This document shows, in pieces, positions 20,160-30,432 of a stretch of 64,000 bases of DNA (position 1 is its first letter; every line of letters starts with the position of its first letter). Origin of the DNA: Rhodobacteraceae bacterium EL53 (lineage in GTDB: Bacteria; Pseudomonadota; Alphaproteobacteria; Rhodobacterales; Rhodobacteraceae); assembly GCA_900313015.1 (NCBI GenBank), contig OMPR01000015.1:124001-188000 (forward strand), written 5' to 3'. A program made the translations under genes and the position numbers. The notes under the pieces are model-generated. The model saw only the letters and a program-made list of their open reading frames with translations. It made no database searches and had not been told where the DNA came from.

Positions 20160-21350
20160 ATGCAATTTGACACGATCATATTAGGTGCAGGTGCCGCAGG
20201 CATGATGTGCGCGAGCCGCTGTTCGGGACGGGTTTTGGTGCTGGACCATGCCAAGGCGCCGGGCGAGAAAATCCGTATTTCCGGTGGTGGGCGGTGCAAT
20301 TTCACCAATATGTATGCAGGCGCGAGTAATTTCCTGTCCCAGAACCCGCATTTCTGTAAATCGGCCATGGCGCGTTACACGCAGTGGGACTTTGTTGAGC
20401 TGGTTGATCGCTATGGCATTGACTGGCACGAAAAGACACTGGGCCAGTTGTTCTGCGATGGATCCGCAAAACAGATTGTTTCAATGCTGTTGTCCGAAAT
20501 GGATAAAGCCGGGGCTGAGCTGTGGTTGCTGAGTTCGATGAAGGACCTGCGCAAAACCGAAGATGGCTTTGCGCTGGAGGTTGATCGCGAGGGCAAGCGG
20601 ATTTCAGTGACCTGCCGCAATCTGGTGATCGCCTCGGGGGGCAAGTCCATTCCCAAGATGGGCGCCACGGGCATTGCCTATGACATCGCGCGTCAGTTTG
20701 ATTTGCCGGTGATCGACACCCGTCCGGGATTGGTGCCGTTCACCTTTTCCGAGGATCGGTTCAAACCATTGGCGGGTGTGGCCCTGCCTGCCCGCCTGTC
20801 CAATGCGCGCACGTCCTTTGATGAGGCGTTGCTGTTCACGCATCGCGGCCTGTCTGGGCCGTCCGTGTTGCAGATTTCGTCCTATTGGCACGAGGGTGAG
20901 ACGGTTTCGGTCAATCTGATCCCAGAGATGGGTCTGTTTGAAAAGCTGCGCGAGCAACGCCAGATCAGCGGGCGCAAGGATCTTGTGACGGTCTTGGCCC
21001 ATCACCTGCCCGGCCGATTGGTCGACCACTTGCGAGTGGAATTTGACATCAAGGGCAAGCTGGCGGATCAATCAGACGTCAAATTGCAGGCCCTGTGTGA
21101 CCAGATGAGCAATTGGGCGCTGATCCCTTCAGGCACCGAAGGGTATCGCACTGCCGAGGTCACATTGGGTGGGATCGACACCAACGCGTTGTCGTCCAAA
21201 ACAATGGAAACCAAGACCGTGCCCGGCCTGTTTGTGATTGGCGAAGCCGTGGATGTCACGGGCTGGCTTGGCGGGTTTAATTTCCAGTGGGCCTGGGCCT
21301 CTGGGCACGCAGCCGGGACAGCAATAGCGGGACAGGTGCACCCCGAGTAA
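20160..21350 (+). CDS. HI0933/YhiN-type FAD-dependent oxidoreductase
   Basis: A 396-residue flavoprotein. The N-terminal dinucleotide-binding motif ILGAGAAGMMCA, the following GEKIRISGGGRCNFTN and the C-terminal GLFVIGEAVDVTGWLGGFNFQWAWASG are those of the HI0933/YhiN family (BaiN-like, aminoacetone oxidase fold). The physiological substrate is not established. The frame is open well upstream, but the ATG at 20160 has a GGGAGGG ribosome binding site and gives the expected N-terminus. It is divergent from ftsW and forms part of a three-gene insert in the dcw cluster. Confidence 0.9.
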   Translation: MQFDTIILGAGAAGMMCASRCSGRVLVLDHAKAPGEKIRISGGGRCNFTNMYAGASNFLSQNPHFCKSAMARYTQWDFVELVDRYGIDWHEKTLGQLFCDGSAKQIVSMLLSEMDKAGAELWLLSSMKDLRKTEDGFALEVDREGKRISVTCRNLVIASGGKSIPKMGATGIAYDIARQFDLPVIDTRPGLVPFTFSEDRFKPLAGVALPARLSNARTSFDEALLFTHRGLSGPSVLQISSYWHEGETVSVNLIPEMGLFEKLREQRQISGRKDLVTVLAHHLPGRLVDHLRVEFDIKGKLADQSDVKLQALCDQMSNWALIPSGTEGYRTAEVTLGGIDTNALSSKTMETKTVPGLFVIGEAVDVTGWLGGFNFQWAWASGHAAGTAIAGQVHPE

Positions 21351-21354
21351 TCGG

Positions 21355-22182
21355 TTAGTCGCCGGTTTCTTCTAGGCTGAGCTCGTGTTCTAAGGCGGCA
21401 GCAAAATTGGCAAATGGGATACTAATGCTGACCACATTGGAGCCCTTTTTCTGAACCGCTGATAAAACCCCCACCAGCGCAAGCTCGGCCCCGGTGCGCA
21501 TCAGGATCGGTGCCCCTGAATCGCCGGGCATAACCGTACATGTTTGATAAAACGCCCCTGCATCTTGGCCTGATGTCGGTGGTCCACAGGATTCAGATCG
21601 CGACAACACATTTTTGCGTAGCCCTGAATATCCAACCATTTGAAATACGCTTTCGTGGGCCTCTTGTGAGGATATGATCCGCGTGGGCAAAGTTCCAACA
21701 GTGGCCCCAAGAGGGTCCTTAAGCACGAGCAAAGCCCAGTCCTGCGACGGTACGACCCGAAACGGTTGATCGCGTTGCACATGAACCGGGCTGAGCACAT
21801 AGCGATCAACTGATGATACCGCCACATAGCTTCCGCGTTGAAACCCTGCAACAAACCGAATGCTGCTTGCGGGGATCCACCGTTTGCGCGCAAAATTGTA
21901 CAGGCAATGCGAGGCCGTCAGTACAATCCGGTCCGACACAAGCGCCCCTGTGCAGTGCGTTTTGACCTGTTGGCTGGCAAAATTAACCCGACCTATAGCG
22001 CGCCACGGGGCCTGTGCCGCATCCAGGGTTTCGCGATCGCGGATTTCTTGACACCCAGCACCCAAGGTTTTGCCAACCCAACAGACCGCATCGGGTCCGG
22101 GTTCGGCTTTAGCGTCCTCTGCCTGCGCACTGAGCGCCCAGATTGCAAATATACAAAACAGAGCAATCCAACGGAGCAACAT
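21355..22182 (-). CDS. Secreted trypsin-like serine protease
   Basis: A 275-residue S1-family protease with a signal peptide (LLRWIALFCIFAIWALSAQA, cleavage near residue 21). The catalytic triad reads as LTASHCLYN (His), DWALLVL (Asp) and GDSGAPIL (Ser). Several Cys residues could form disulfides, including one just after the catalytic His. It is likely periplasmic or exported. It lies convergent with the flavoprotein gene (4 bp between stops) and divergent from the PanB-like gene. The substrate is unknown, and a link to cell-wall biology from its position is only a guess. Confidence 0.88.
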   Translation of the reverse strand: MLLRWIALFCIFAIWALSAQAEDAKAEPGPDAVCWVGKTLGAGCQEIRDRETLDAAQAPWRAIGRVNFASQQVKTHCTGALVSDRIVLTASHCLYNFARKRWIPASSIRFVAGFQRGSYVAVSSVDRYVLSPVHVQRDQPFRVVPSQDWALLVLKDPLGATVGTLPTRIISSQEAHESVFQMVGYSGLRKNVLSRSESCGPPTSGQDAGAFYQTCTVMPGDSGAPILMRTGAELALVGVLSAVQKKGSNVVSISIPFANFAAALEHELSLEETGD

Positions 22183-22327
22183 GGTAACGGTCCCTTTTCA
22201 CACATGGCCACTTTAAGCTCAGGCGGCTGAATGAGAACCCCTGCGGTCTTGGGCGCGGTCCTCTCGCTTCAAAACCTCTGAATTTCTGAGGAAGTTCACG
22301 GCAATATTCTATTTTGGTTGAATTGAG

Positions 22328-23158
22328 ATGTCTGACACAAACAAGTCACAGGAACGAGCAAAACAGGATGGGTCGATGCGTGGAATGACTGTCAAAGATC
22401 TTTTGGGGGCCAAGGGCAAGCGTCAGATGGCCTATGTTCAGGTCGCCCGCGAGGAAGAGGCGGTGGCCGCAGCCGAGGCCGGCATGGATATGATCGGCAC
22501 CGCGTTTATCCCCGAACGCGCCCATTTTGCCAAAGCCGCAGCGGGCGCGCATTTTCAATTTGGCCTGCCTTGGGGCAAGCACGCGGATGTCACTGAGGCC
22601 TTGCGCGATGCGATGGCAGCGATGCAAGCGGGGGCGCAATCTGTGTATTGCGGCATGAGCCCGACCATTGTCGAAGGTCTGGCGCGCGAAGGGATTCCGG
22701 TGATTTGCCATGTGGGGCTTGTTCCGCCCAAAGCCACTTGGACAGGCGGCTATCGCGCAGTGGGCAAAACCTTGGATCAGGCGCAGATGATCTGGCAGCA
22801 GGTGCGCGATTTCGAGGCTGCCGGGGCCTTTGCCGTAGAGATGGAGGTGGTTCCGGCCAATTTGGCGTGCGAGATCACCAAGCGCACATCTCTGCTGACG
22901 GTTTCGCTGGGATCAGGTGGCGATTGCGATGTGCAATACCTGTTTTCGGCTGACCTGCTGGGTGAAAATCGGGGGCACATCCCGCGCCATGCTAAAGTTT
23001 ACCGCAATTTCGCCGCAGAACGGGACCGGATGCAGGACGACCGCATCGCTGCCTATCGCGAGTACATCGCGGATGTGACCAGCGGTGCGTTCCCGGAAGC
23101 GGGACAGATCACCCAGATGGAAGACAGCGCATTGGCGGATTTCCTGAGCAAGATCTGA
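22328..23158 (+). CDS. PanB-fold protein lacking the ketopantoate hydroxymethyltransferase metal site
   Basis: A 276-residue protein whose C-terminal half follows the PanB pattern: IPVICHVGLVPP, GAFAVEMEVVPANLA, LGSGGDCDVQYLFSADLLG, and IADVTSGAFPE. PanB proper (3-methyl-2-oxobutanoate hydroxymethyltransferase) binds magnesium through two Asp and uses a Lys and Glu in VKIEGG. Here the first Asp (GDS) reads GTAF at residue 58, the second (ADLPF) reads FGLPW at 79, and VKIEGG reads VYCGMS at about 106. The His (128) and the late Glu (173) remain. Expect a related fold with a different reaction. It is convergent with murD (17-bp gap) inside the dcw cluster. Confidence 0.75.
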   Translation: MSDTNKSQERAKQDGSMRGMTVKDLLGAKGKRQMAYVQVAREEEAVAAAEAGMDMIGTAFIPERAHFAKAAAGAHFQFGLPWGKHADVTEALRDAMAAMQAGAQSVYCGMSPTIVEGLAREGIPVICHVGLVPPKATWTGGYRAVGKTLDQAQMIWQQVRDFEAAGAFAVEMEVVPANLACEITKRTSLLTVSLGSGGDCDVQYLFSADLLGENRGHIPRHAKVYRNFAAERDRMQDDRIAAYREYIADVTSGAFPEAGQITQMEDSALADFLSKI

Positions 23159-23175
23159 TGGTGTGCGCGGCCCGT

Positions 23176-24576
23176 TTAGGCTGGCAGCCGCGCGCACACT
23201 TCTTGCGTGAAATCCTCGCCGCGTTGTTCGAAGTTGTCGTATTGATCAAAGCTGGCGGCGGCAGGGGCCAACAGGACAGTCTCACCCTCTTGCGCCTCGG
23301 CCATGGCGCGCTCTACCGCCTGTGCCATGGTCGTGCAAACTTCGGTTTCCATATCGAGTTGGAGCGCAAAGGCTGCGGCTTCGCGACCGATGACATAAGC
23401 CTTGGTCACGTTGTCTTTGGCGGCGTTCAATGCGCCTAGACCGCCCTCTTTTTCCAGCCCGCCGCAGATCCAGCGGATCCGTTTGAAGGCGCTGAGGGCT
23501 TTGACAGCGGAATCCACGTTTGTGGCCTTGGAGTCGTTTACGTAGGTTACGCCACCTGCTTCGGCAACGATCTGGCTGCGGTGTGGCAGGCCGGGATAGC
23601 TGTGCAGGGCGGCTTCGATCACGCGTGGGGCAAGGCCCAGTGACCGGCAGGCCGCATAGGCAGCACAAGCGTTTTGGTGGTTGTGCGCGCCCGGCAAGCC
23701 TTTGATTGCACGCAGATCAATCGAGCCTGCCTGACGGCCCTTGCGATATTCGCTGAGGAACCCTTTGCGGGCAAACACCTGCCAGCCGGGGCCGGTCAAT
23801 TTGCGGTCCACAGAAATGCGGATCACCCGGTCATCGGTTGGCCCCTCAGACATCTGCCCAGCGAGGAACATACCCTCGGGCTCGTCGACGCCAACGATGG
23901 CGCGATCTGGGCCGCCTTCGGCAAAGAGGCGACGCTTGGCGGCGAAATAGCCGCCCATGCCTGCGTGGCGATCCAAGTGATCGGGTGAGAGATTGGTGAA
24001 CAACGCAATGTCGGGTGTCATCGAACGGGCCAATTCAGTCTGATAGCTGCTGAGTTCCAGAACCACTACAGAGCCGTCTTCGGGGGGATCGATGTCCAGC
24101 ACGCCGCGCCCGATGTTACCGGCCAGTTGCGAGGCGCGGTCGACCTCGGTCAGAATGTGGTGGATCAGAGCGGCGGTGGTGGATTTGCCGTTGGACCCGG
24201 TCACGGCGATGACGCGCGGCAAGGTATCAAAGTTGTCCCAGCTGCTGTCCGCGAACGAGCGGAAGAACAACCCGATATCGTTGTCTACGGGCACGCCGGC
24301 ATCCAAAGCCGCCACAACCACGGGGTTGGGATGTGGGTAGAGATGAGGAATGCCTGGCGACACGATCAGCGTGGCGATGTCATCAAAGGCCCCCTGCTTG
24401 CGCAGGTCTTTGCAGGTGAACCCTTCGGCCTCGGCGGTTTCAAGGGCGGCTGGGTTGTCATCCCAACAGATCGCGTGTGCGCCGCCGTCTCGCAGGCTGT
24501 GCGCGGTCGCAAGCCCGGAGCGACCCAAACCCAAAACGGCCACGTTGTGGCCTCCAAATCCTTTGACCGGAATCAT
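23176..24576 (-). CDS. murD: UDP-N-acetylmuramoylalanine--D-glutamate ligase MurD
   Basis: The Mur ligase adding D-Glu, 466 residues. N-terminal [25 protein letters not shown] motif [24 protein letters not shown] and [16 protein letters not shown] are the MurD signature blocks. It follows mraY by 46 bp on the same strand and is the last gene before the dcw insert. Confidence 0.97.
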   Translation of the reverse strand: MIPVKGFGGHNVAVLGLGRSGLATAHSLRDGGAHAICWDDNPAALETAEAEGFTCKDLRKQGAFDDIATLIVSPGIPHLYPHPNPVVVAALDAGVPVDNDIGLFFRSFADSSWDNFDTLPRVIAVTGSNGKSTTAALIHHILTEVDRASQLAGNIGRGVLDIDPPEDGSVVVLELSSYQTELARSMTPDIALFTNLSPDHLDRHAGMGGYFAAKRRLFAEGGPDRAIVGVDEPEGMFLAGQMSEGPTDDRVIRISVDRKLTGPGWQVFARKGFLSEYRKGRQAGSIDLRAIKGLPGAHNHQNACAAYAACRSLGLAPRVIEAALHSYPGLPHRSQIVAEAGGVTYVNDSKATNVDSAVKALSAFKRIRWICGGLEKEGGLGALNAAKDNVTKAYVIGREAAAFALQLDMETEVCTTMAQAVERAMAEAQEGETVLLAPAAASFDQYDNFEQRGEDFTQEVCARLPA

Positions 24577-24622
24577 TCTGTCACCTTTGGGCTAATGTTG
24601 TCTGTGTCAGTGGTAAAGGCCC

Positions 24623-25705
24623 TTAGCGGACTTTCAAAGTCGCAAGGCCGATCACGGCCAAGATCAGCGAAATGATCCAGAACCGAATGACGATGGTGGG
24701 TTCGGCCCAGCCTTTTTTCTCGTAATGGTGGTGGATTGGGGCCATCAGGAACACGCGTTTGCCTGTGCGTTTGAAATACAGAACCTGAATGATCACCGAC
24801 AGGGCCTCGACCACAAAGAGGCCGCCAACGATGGCCAGAACCAGTTCGTGCTTTGTCGCAACCGCAATTGCGCCCAGAGCGCCACCAAGGGCCAGCGACC
24901 CGGTATCGCCCATAAACACAGCCGCAGGAGGGGCGTTGTACCACAGGAAGCCCAAGCCACCGCCAAAGAGCGCGGCGGTGAAGATCAGGATCTCGCCAGT
25001 GCCCGCAACATAGTGAACATCCAGATATTCACTAAAGTCGACGCGGCCAACCGCGTAGGCAATTACACCCAGGGTCGAGGCAGCGATCATCACAGGCATG
25101 ATGGCTAGGCCGTCCAACCCATCGGTCAGGTTCACCGCGTTGGCAGCCCCAACAACAACGCACACAGCGAAGGGGATGTAGAAATAGCCAAGATTGATCA
25201 GGGTATCTTTGAAAATCGGCATGGCCAGTTGGTTTTGCAGCGCGTCTGGGTGGTTGGCCGAGGCCCAGATGGCGGCAATCACGGCGATCAAAATACCCAA
25301 TACAACCCGCACCTTACCCGGTACACCCTTGGTGTTTTGCTTGGACACTTTGGCATAATCATCAGCAAAGCCAATCGCTGCGTAGCTGAGTGTCACGAAC
25401 AACACCAGCCAGACAAACGGGTTGTCCAGACGCGCCCATAGCAAGGTTGCCGTCACCAAGGCGCCAACGATCAGCAAGCCGCCCATCGTGGGTGTGCCCG
25501 CTTTGACAAAATGACCCTCGGGGCCATCATCGCGAATGGGCTGCCCTTTGCCTTGTTTGCGGCGCAAGACATTGATCAGCGGTTGACCAAAGATAAAGCC
25601 AAACAGCAATGCCGTCAGAAATGCCCCCCCTGCGCGGAAAGTGATATACCGAAAGAGATTCCAGAAATCCCCTCCGTCCGACAGTGCGGTCAACCAATAA
25701 AGCAT
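24623..25705 (-). CDS. mraY: Phospho-MurNAc-pentapeptide translocase MraY
   Basis: An integral membrane enzyme of ten segments making lipid I from UDP-MurNAc-pentapeptide and undecaprenyl phosphate, 360 residues, the usual length. Key blocks: [17 protein letters not shown] (two Asp at the catalytic site), [25 protein letters not shown], and [14 protein letters not shown]. It lies between murF and murD. Confidence 0.97.
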   Translation of the reverse strand: MLYWLTALSDGGDFWNLFRYITFRAGGAFLTALLFGFIFGQPLINVLRRKQGKGQPIRDDGPEGHFVKAGTPTMGGLLIVGALVTATLLWARLDNPFVWLVLFVTLSYAAIGFADDYAKVSKQNTKGVPGKVRVVLGILIAVIAAIWASANHPDALQNQLAMPIFKDTLINLGYFYIPFAVCVVVGAANAVNLTDGLDGLAIMPVMIAASTLGVIAYAVGRVDFSEYLDVHYVAGTGEILIFTAALFGGGLGFLWYNAPPAAVFMGDTGSLALGGALGAIAVATKHELVLAIVGGLFVVEALSVIIQVLYFKRTGKRVFLMAPIHHHYEKKGWAEPTIVIRFWIISLILAVIGLATLKVR

Positions 25706-25743
25706 GTCTGCCTTTCTTACTCGTCATCTTTGGGTCGGAACGC

Positions 25744-27147
25744 TTAGGCGCCCGAAGCGGGCCCGCCTTGACCCATTTTACGGATCGCGTCAACGATCCG
25801 CGCCAATTGCATGCTGAGAGAGCCCTTGGCCAGCACAATGTCGCCTGCCTTTAGCAATTCGGGCACCTGTTGCGCCAGCTCCGCACTGGTTTCGGCCCAG
25901 ATCCCGCGCTTGCCTGCCGGCAAAGCTGCGTGCAGCGCCTTCATCAGTGGGCCGATGCAGTGAATCACATCAACCTGTTGGACAGCTGGCAAGTTTGCCA
26001 CGGCGCTGTGCAGCGCCAGCGCGTCAGGGCCCAGTTCTTTCATATCCCCAACGAAGGCCACACGCCGCGCGCCCGTGGCCAAGCCCAGCACATCCAAAGC
26101 CGCGGCCATCGAGGTTGGGTTTGCGTTATAGCTGTCGTCCAGCAGGTCGATGTGACCCTTGAACAGGCTGATCAATTCGCGGGCACCGCGCCCTTTGAAA
26201 GGGGTCCAGCTGCCAAGACTTTGGGCTGCTTTGGTCAAATCCGCGCCAAGAGCGGCACAACTGGCCAAGGCCCCAAGACCATTCATAGCAAAGTGTTGCC
26301 CTGCAGATTGGATCGAGAATTCCAGAGGCATCCCATTGGCCCGTGCGGCCGCGTTGGTCGTATCGCCAACAACTTCGACATCCACCAGCGTGTAATCCTG
26401 TGCGGCGCGTCCAAATCCGATGATCTGCGCGCCCAATCGTTTGGCCGTGGTGATCAGGATGTCAGCCTGATCGATATCGGCATTCAGGACTGCGATCCCG
26501 TCTGGTTCCAGCCCGTCCAGAATAGCGGCCTTTTCGCGCGCGATCCCTTCGATGGAGTCAAATGCCTCAAGATGTGCGGCGGCGACGGTGGTGACCAGCG
26601 CCACGTGCGGACGCGCCAAACGGGCCAAGGGGGCAATTTCGCCCGGGTGGTTCATACCGATTTCGATGATTGCATAGTCGGTGTCACGCGGCATCCGCGC
26701 CAAGGTCAGCGGCACGCCCCAGTGATTGTTATAGCTGGCGACACTGGCGTGGGTGCGCCCCTGATCGCCCAACATCCGCAACAACATCTCTTTGGTCGAG
26801 GTTTTGCCAACGCTTCCGGTCACGGCGACAACCCGCGCCGGACAACGTGCGCGCGCGGCGCGGCCCAGGGCCTCGAGCCCGGCGAGCACATCATCGACGA
26901 TCAACAAAGGTGCATCAGCGGGCACATCGTCGGGGATACGCGACACCAGCGCGGCCCCTGCCCCAGCTTTGAGCGCTTGGGCCACGAAATCATGACCGTC
27001 CCGTGCCGCTGTCAGCGCCACAAACAGGTCGCCCGGTTCAAGGGTACGTGTATCTATCGAGACGCCCGTTACGGACCAAGATCCCTGACTGCGTCCACCT
27101 GCGACGACGGTCGCATCTACGGCCTCGGCTGCGGTCCAGAGTGTCAT
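25744..27147 (-). CDS. murF: UDP-MurNAc-tripeptide--D-Ala-D-Ala ligase MurF
   Basis: The Mur ligase completing the pentapeptide with D-Ala-D-Ala, 467 residues. Visible: VTGSVGKTSTKEML (ATP site), SYNNHWGVPLTLARMP, IGMNHPGEI, DDSYNANPTSM and AFVGDMKELG. It overlaps the murE stop by 4 nt. Confidence 0.97.
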   Translation of the reverse strand: MTLWTAAEAVDATVVAGGRSQGSWSVTGVSIDTRTLEPGDLFVALTAARDGHDFVAQALKAGAGAALVSRIPDDVPADAPLLIVDDVLAGLEALGRAARARCPARVVAVTGSVGKTSTKEMLLRMLGDQGRTHASVASYNNHWGVPLTLARMPRDTDYAIIEIGMNHPGEIAPLARLARPHVALVTTVAAAHLEAFDSIEGIAREKAAILDGLEPDGIAVLNADIDQADILITTAKRLGAQIIGFGRAAQDYTLVDVEVVGDTTNAAARANGMPLEFSIQSAGQHFAMNGLGALASCAALGADLTKAAQSLGSWTPFKGRGARELISLFKGHIDLLDDSYNANPTSMAAALDVLGLATGARRVAFVGDMKELGPDALALHSAVANLPAVQQVDVIHCIGPLMKALHAALPAGKRGIWAETSAELAQQVPELLKAGDIVLAKGSLSMQLARIVDAIRKMGQGGPASGA

Positions 27148-28625
27148 GCGATCCCTCCATCCAAGGCGGCAACGGCGACGCTGGCTTGTTCAACGTCATC
27201 AAATGGCAGCACATCATCGCCAACGATCTGCCCGGTTTCGTGTCCTTTGCCCGCAATCAACAATGCATCACCGGGTTGGAGTGCATCAACGCCGCGCAGG
27301 ATCGCCTCGGCCCGGTCGCCCACTTCGGTGGCTTCGGGCGCGCCTGCCATGACGGCGGCGCGGATCAAGCCGGGGTCTTCGGAACGGGGGTTGTCGTCGG
27401 TCACGAACACCACATCTGCGTTGTCTGCAGCGGCTTGGCCCATCAACGGACGTTTGGTTGCGTCGCGGTCCCCGCCTGCGCCAACGATAGCAATCAAGCG
27501 TCCCATCACATGAGGGCGCAGCGCCGTGAGCGCAGTTGAAACAGCATCGGGCGTATGGGCGTAATCGACAAAAACGGCGGCCCCGTTTGAGCGTGTCGCG
27601 GCCAGTTGCATACGGCCGCGCACGGTTTGCAGATGCGGCAGCGTTTCAAACACGCGTTCGGGGTCTTCGCCACCTGCGATCACCAGACCACAGGCCAGCA
27701 AAACGTTTTCTGCCTGAAAGCCACCGATCAGGTTCAGGCGAGTTTGATAAACCTTACCCTGCCACGAAAAGCGCAGATCCTGCCCCGTCGCGTCAAACCG
27801 TTGGTTCAGCAGGCTGAGATCCCCGACGCCCTGTCCGACGGTCAAAACCGACTGACCACGGGCGGCGGCGATGGCGCGCATTTCTGCGCCTTTGGGATCG
27901 TCCAGATTGATCACAGCGGTGCCATCCACGGGCAGAACCCGGCGGAACAACCCTGCTTTGGCGGCAAAATAGGCCTCGAACGTGTCGTGATAATCGAGGT
28001 GATCTTGGGTGAAGTTCGAGAACCCAGCGGCGGCAAGTTGAACCCCGTCAAGGCGGCGCTGTTCTAAGCCGTGGGACGATGCCTCCATCGCGGCGTGGGT
28101 CACGCCTTGCGCCGCAGCATCAGCTAAGCACCGATGCAAGGTGATGGGTTCGGGGGTTGTGTGGGCCAAGGGCGCGGTCCACGCGCCTTCGACGCCGGTG
28201 GTGCCGAGATTCACCGCATCGTGCCCCAGTTCGGTCCAGATCTGACGCACAAAGGTGGCGACGGAAGTCTTGCCATTGGTACCGGTCACCGCGATCATGG
28301 TCTGTGGCTGTGCCCCAAACCAGAGAGCGGCGGTATAGGCCAATACTTGACGGGGATCTTGTACCACGATCAGCGCGGCATCAGATGCGGCCAATTCGGT
28401 GGCCGCGATTTCAGCGCCTTTGCTGTCGGTCAGAATGGCAGCTGCACCCATGCGCAAAGCATACTGGATGAACTCACCACCGTGGACACGCGTGCCCGGT
28501 AGTGCAGCGAACAAAAAGCCATCACGCACGTCGCGGCTGTCTACGGCCATCCCTGTGATTTCGGGATCGCGGCCTGCACGTGCGGTCAGGGCCAGCTGGC
28601 TAAGTTTCTGTGCCGGTGTGCCCAT
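27144..28625 (-). CDS. murE: UDP-MurNAc-L-Ala-D-Glu--2,6-diaminopimelate ligase MurE
   Basis: The Mur ligase adding meso-diaminopimelate, 493 residues. Seen: VTGTNGKTSVATFVRQI, THAAMEASSHGLEQ, FTQDHLDYH, and the meso-DAP motif DDNPRSEDP, which supports DAP rather than Lys. It is 20 bp after ftsI and overlaps murF by 4 nt. Confidence 0.97.
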   Translation of the reverse strand: MGTPAQKLSQLALTARAGRDPEITGMAVDSRDVRDGFLFAALPGTRVHGGEFIQYALRMGAAAILTDSKGAEIAATELAASDAALIVVQDPRQVLAYTAALWFGAQPQTMIAVTGTNGKTSVATFVRQIWTELGHDAVNLGTTGVEGAWTAPLAHTTPEPITLHRCLADAAAQGVTHAAMEASSHGLEQRRLDGVQLAAAGFSNFTQDHLDYHDTFEAYFAAKAGLFRRVLPVDGTAVINLDDPKGAEMRAIAAARGQSVLTVGQGVGDLSLLNQRFDATGQDLRFSWQGKVYQTRLNLIGGFQAENVLLACGLVIAGGEDPERVFETLPHLQTVRGRMQLAATRSNGAAVFVDYAHTPDAVSTALTALRPHVMGRLIAIVGAGGDRDATKRPLMGQAAADNADVVFVTDDNPRSEDPGLIRAAVMAGAPEATEVGDRAEAILRGVDALQPGDALLIAGKGHETGQIVGDDVLPFDDVEQASVAVAALDGGIA

Positions 28626-28644
28626 GACGCCCCTGCCTGTTTGG

Positions 28645-30432
28645 TTAATTCGAAGTGAGCGTTATACCAGCCGTGACGCCGGGCTCAACCTGTGGACGCA
28701 ACCCCAAGAGTGGCGCGATCCGACCGATCATTTCTGCGGCTACGGGGACGGCTGTCCAACCCGCTGTGCGGCGCTTTTCGCCGTAAGCCAGAATTGACGG
28801 CTCGTCCAATGTCACGATCAGCACGTATTTGGGATCGCTCGCCGGGAACAAGGTGGCAAAGGTCGCGATCACTTTGTTCTCGTAATACCCGCCTTTGGGT
28901 TTGGGTTTATCCGCTGTTCCGGTTTTGCCGCCCACTTGATATCCGGGGACTTCGCCAAAGCTGGCGGTGCCGTCGGTGACAACTTTGCGCAGCATACCGC
29001 GCGCGGCCAGCGCGGCCTCGGACGACATCACGCGTGGGCCGTGTTGCGGTCCGTTTTGGCGGAGGATTGTCGGGCTGACGTAATGCCCTCCATTGGCAAT
29101 TGCAGCGTAACCTGCCGCCAAATGCATGGGGCTGGTCGACAGCCCATGCCCATACGAGATTGTCACGGTACTCAGCTCGCCCCAGTTCTTGGGCATTAGG
29201 GGCTGGCCGCCTTTTGCCTCGACTATTTCGAACGGAGTTGGGTCAAACATGCCCAAAGAGTTCAGGAAGTCCTGCTGCCGCTTGGAGCCGATTTGCAGAG
29301 CGAGACGCCCGGTTCCCCGGTTCGAGCTTTTGACGATGATGTCAGCAACGCTGATTTTGCCGTAGTTCTTGTTCTTGAATTCACCAATCGGGAAACGCCC
29401 GATCCGCATCGGACCGGAAGTGTCGATGATGGTGTTGCTGTTCGCCAGTCCCAGATCAACCGCCTGTGCCGCTGTAAAGATCTTGAACACAGATCCAAGT
29501 TCATAGACCCCCTGTACCGCGCGATTGAACAGCGGGCTATCCGAGGGATCAAATCCAGATGTTGGGGGGCGTGGACGGTCATTGGGATCAAATGCAGGCA
29601 AAGAGGCGACAGAGATCACCTCGCCCGTGTGGACGTCCATCAAAACCGAGGAGGCGCCTTTGGCATTCATGATCTTCATGCCGCCCAGCAACACACGTTC
29701 GCTGGCGGCCTGAACGGTCAGATCCAAGGACAATTGCAACGGTTTGCTGCCATTTGCTGGGTCGCGCAGATATCCGTCGAATTGACGTTCCACACCTGCA
29801 ACCCCGATGACCTCGGCGGCGTTCACGCCTTCTTTGCCGAATCCCGCCCCGCCCATCACGTGCGATGCCAATTTGCCATTTGGATAGAGGCGCATTTCAC
29901 GCGGGCCAAACAACAATCCGGGATCGCCGATGTCATGCACGGCTTGTTTCTGTTCGGGAGAGATCTTTTTCCGGATCCAGACAAATTTGCGTTTTCCGGT
30001 GAAATCCTTGATCAGTCGCGCCTCTTCCAAATCAGGAAAGACCTGCGCAAGCCCTTTGGCCGCGGCGATCGGATCGACCATCAGCTGTGGTTGCGCATAG
30101 AGCGAATGCGTTTCAAAGTTGGTGGCCAGAATGCGCCCTTGGCGATCTACGATATCCGCCCGTTGCGCCGCGATCATGGCGCCGGGGGCCGAAGCCAGAG
30201 GTTCAACAGGGACCGAGGTTGCCATCAACCCCATGCGCACGCCAACCACAACAAACGCACAGAGGAAAAACCCCCCAAGTACAAGCAAGCGCCCTTCGGC
30301 CCGTGCACGGGCCCGGTCCTGCATATCATCATGCCGCTGGCGAATGTTTTCCTTTTCGATCAGGCCGGGGTTTTCCCCCTTGGCCCGGGCATCCAAAATC
30401 CGCGCCAGAGGACGAAGTGGCGTTCGGATCAT
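28645..30432 (-). CDS. ftsI: Division-specific transpeptidase FtsI (PBP3)
   Basis: A class B penicillin-binding protein cross-linking septal peptidoglycan, 595 residues. It has a short cytoplasmic arm and a membrane anchor (LLVLGGFFLCAFVVVGV), a pedestal domain, and the transpeptidase motifs ELGSVFKIF (SxxK, nucleophile Ser), KSSNRG (SxN) and GGKTGTADK (KTG). Its ATG overlaps the ftsL stop by 4 nt. Confidence 0.96.
   Translation of the reverse strand: MIRTPLRPLARILDARAKGENPGLIEKENIRQRHDDMQDRARARAEGRLLVLGGFFLCAFVVVGVRMGLMATSVPVEPLASAPGAMIAAQRADIVDRQGRILATNFETHSLYAQPQLMVDPIAAAKGLAQVFPDLEEARLIKDFTGKRKFVWIRKKISPEQKQAVHDIGDPGLLFGPREMRLYPNGKLASHVMGGAGFGKEGVNAAEVIGVAGVERQFDGYLRDPANGSKPLQLSLDLTVQAASERVLLGGMKIMNAKGASSVLMDVHTGEVISVASLPAFDPNDRPRPPTSGFDPSDSPLFNRAVQGVYELGSVFKIFTAAQAVDLGLANSNTIIDTSGPMRIGRFPIGEFKNKNYGKISVADIIVKSSNRGTGRLALQIGSKRQQDFLNSLGMFDPTPFEIVEAKGGQPLMPKNWGELSTVTISYGHGLSTSPMHLAAGYAAIANGGHYVSPTILRQNGPQHGPRVMSSEAALAARGMLRKVVTDGTASFGEVPGYQVGGKTGTADKPKPKGGYYENKVIATFATLFPASDPKYVLIVTLDEPSILAYGEKRRTAGWTAVPVAAEMIGRIAPLLGLRPQVEPGVTAGITLTSN

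Noticed and set aside
25870-27513. 547-codon plus-strand frame opposite murF and murE
   Set aside because: Antisense shadow spanning two confirmed genes.
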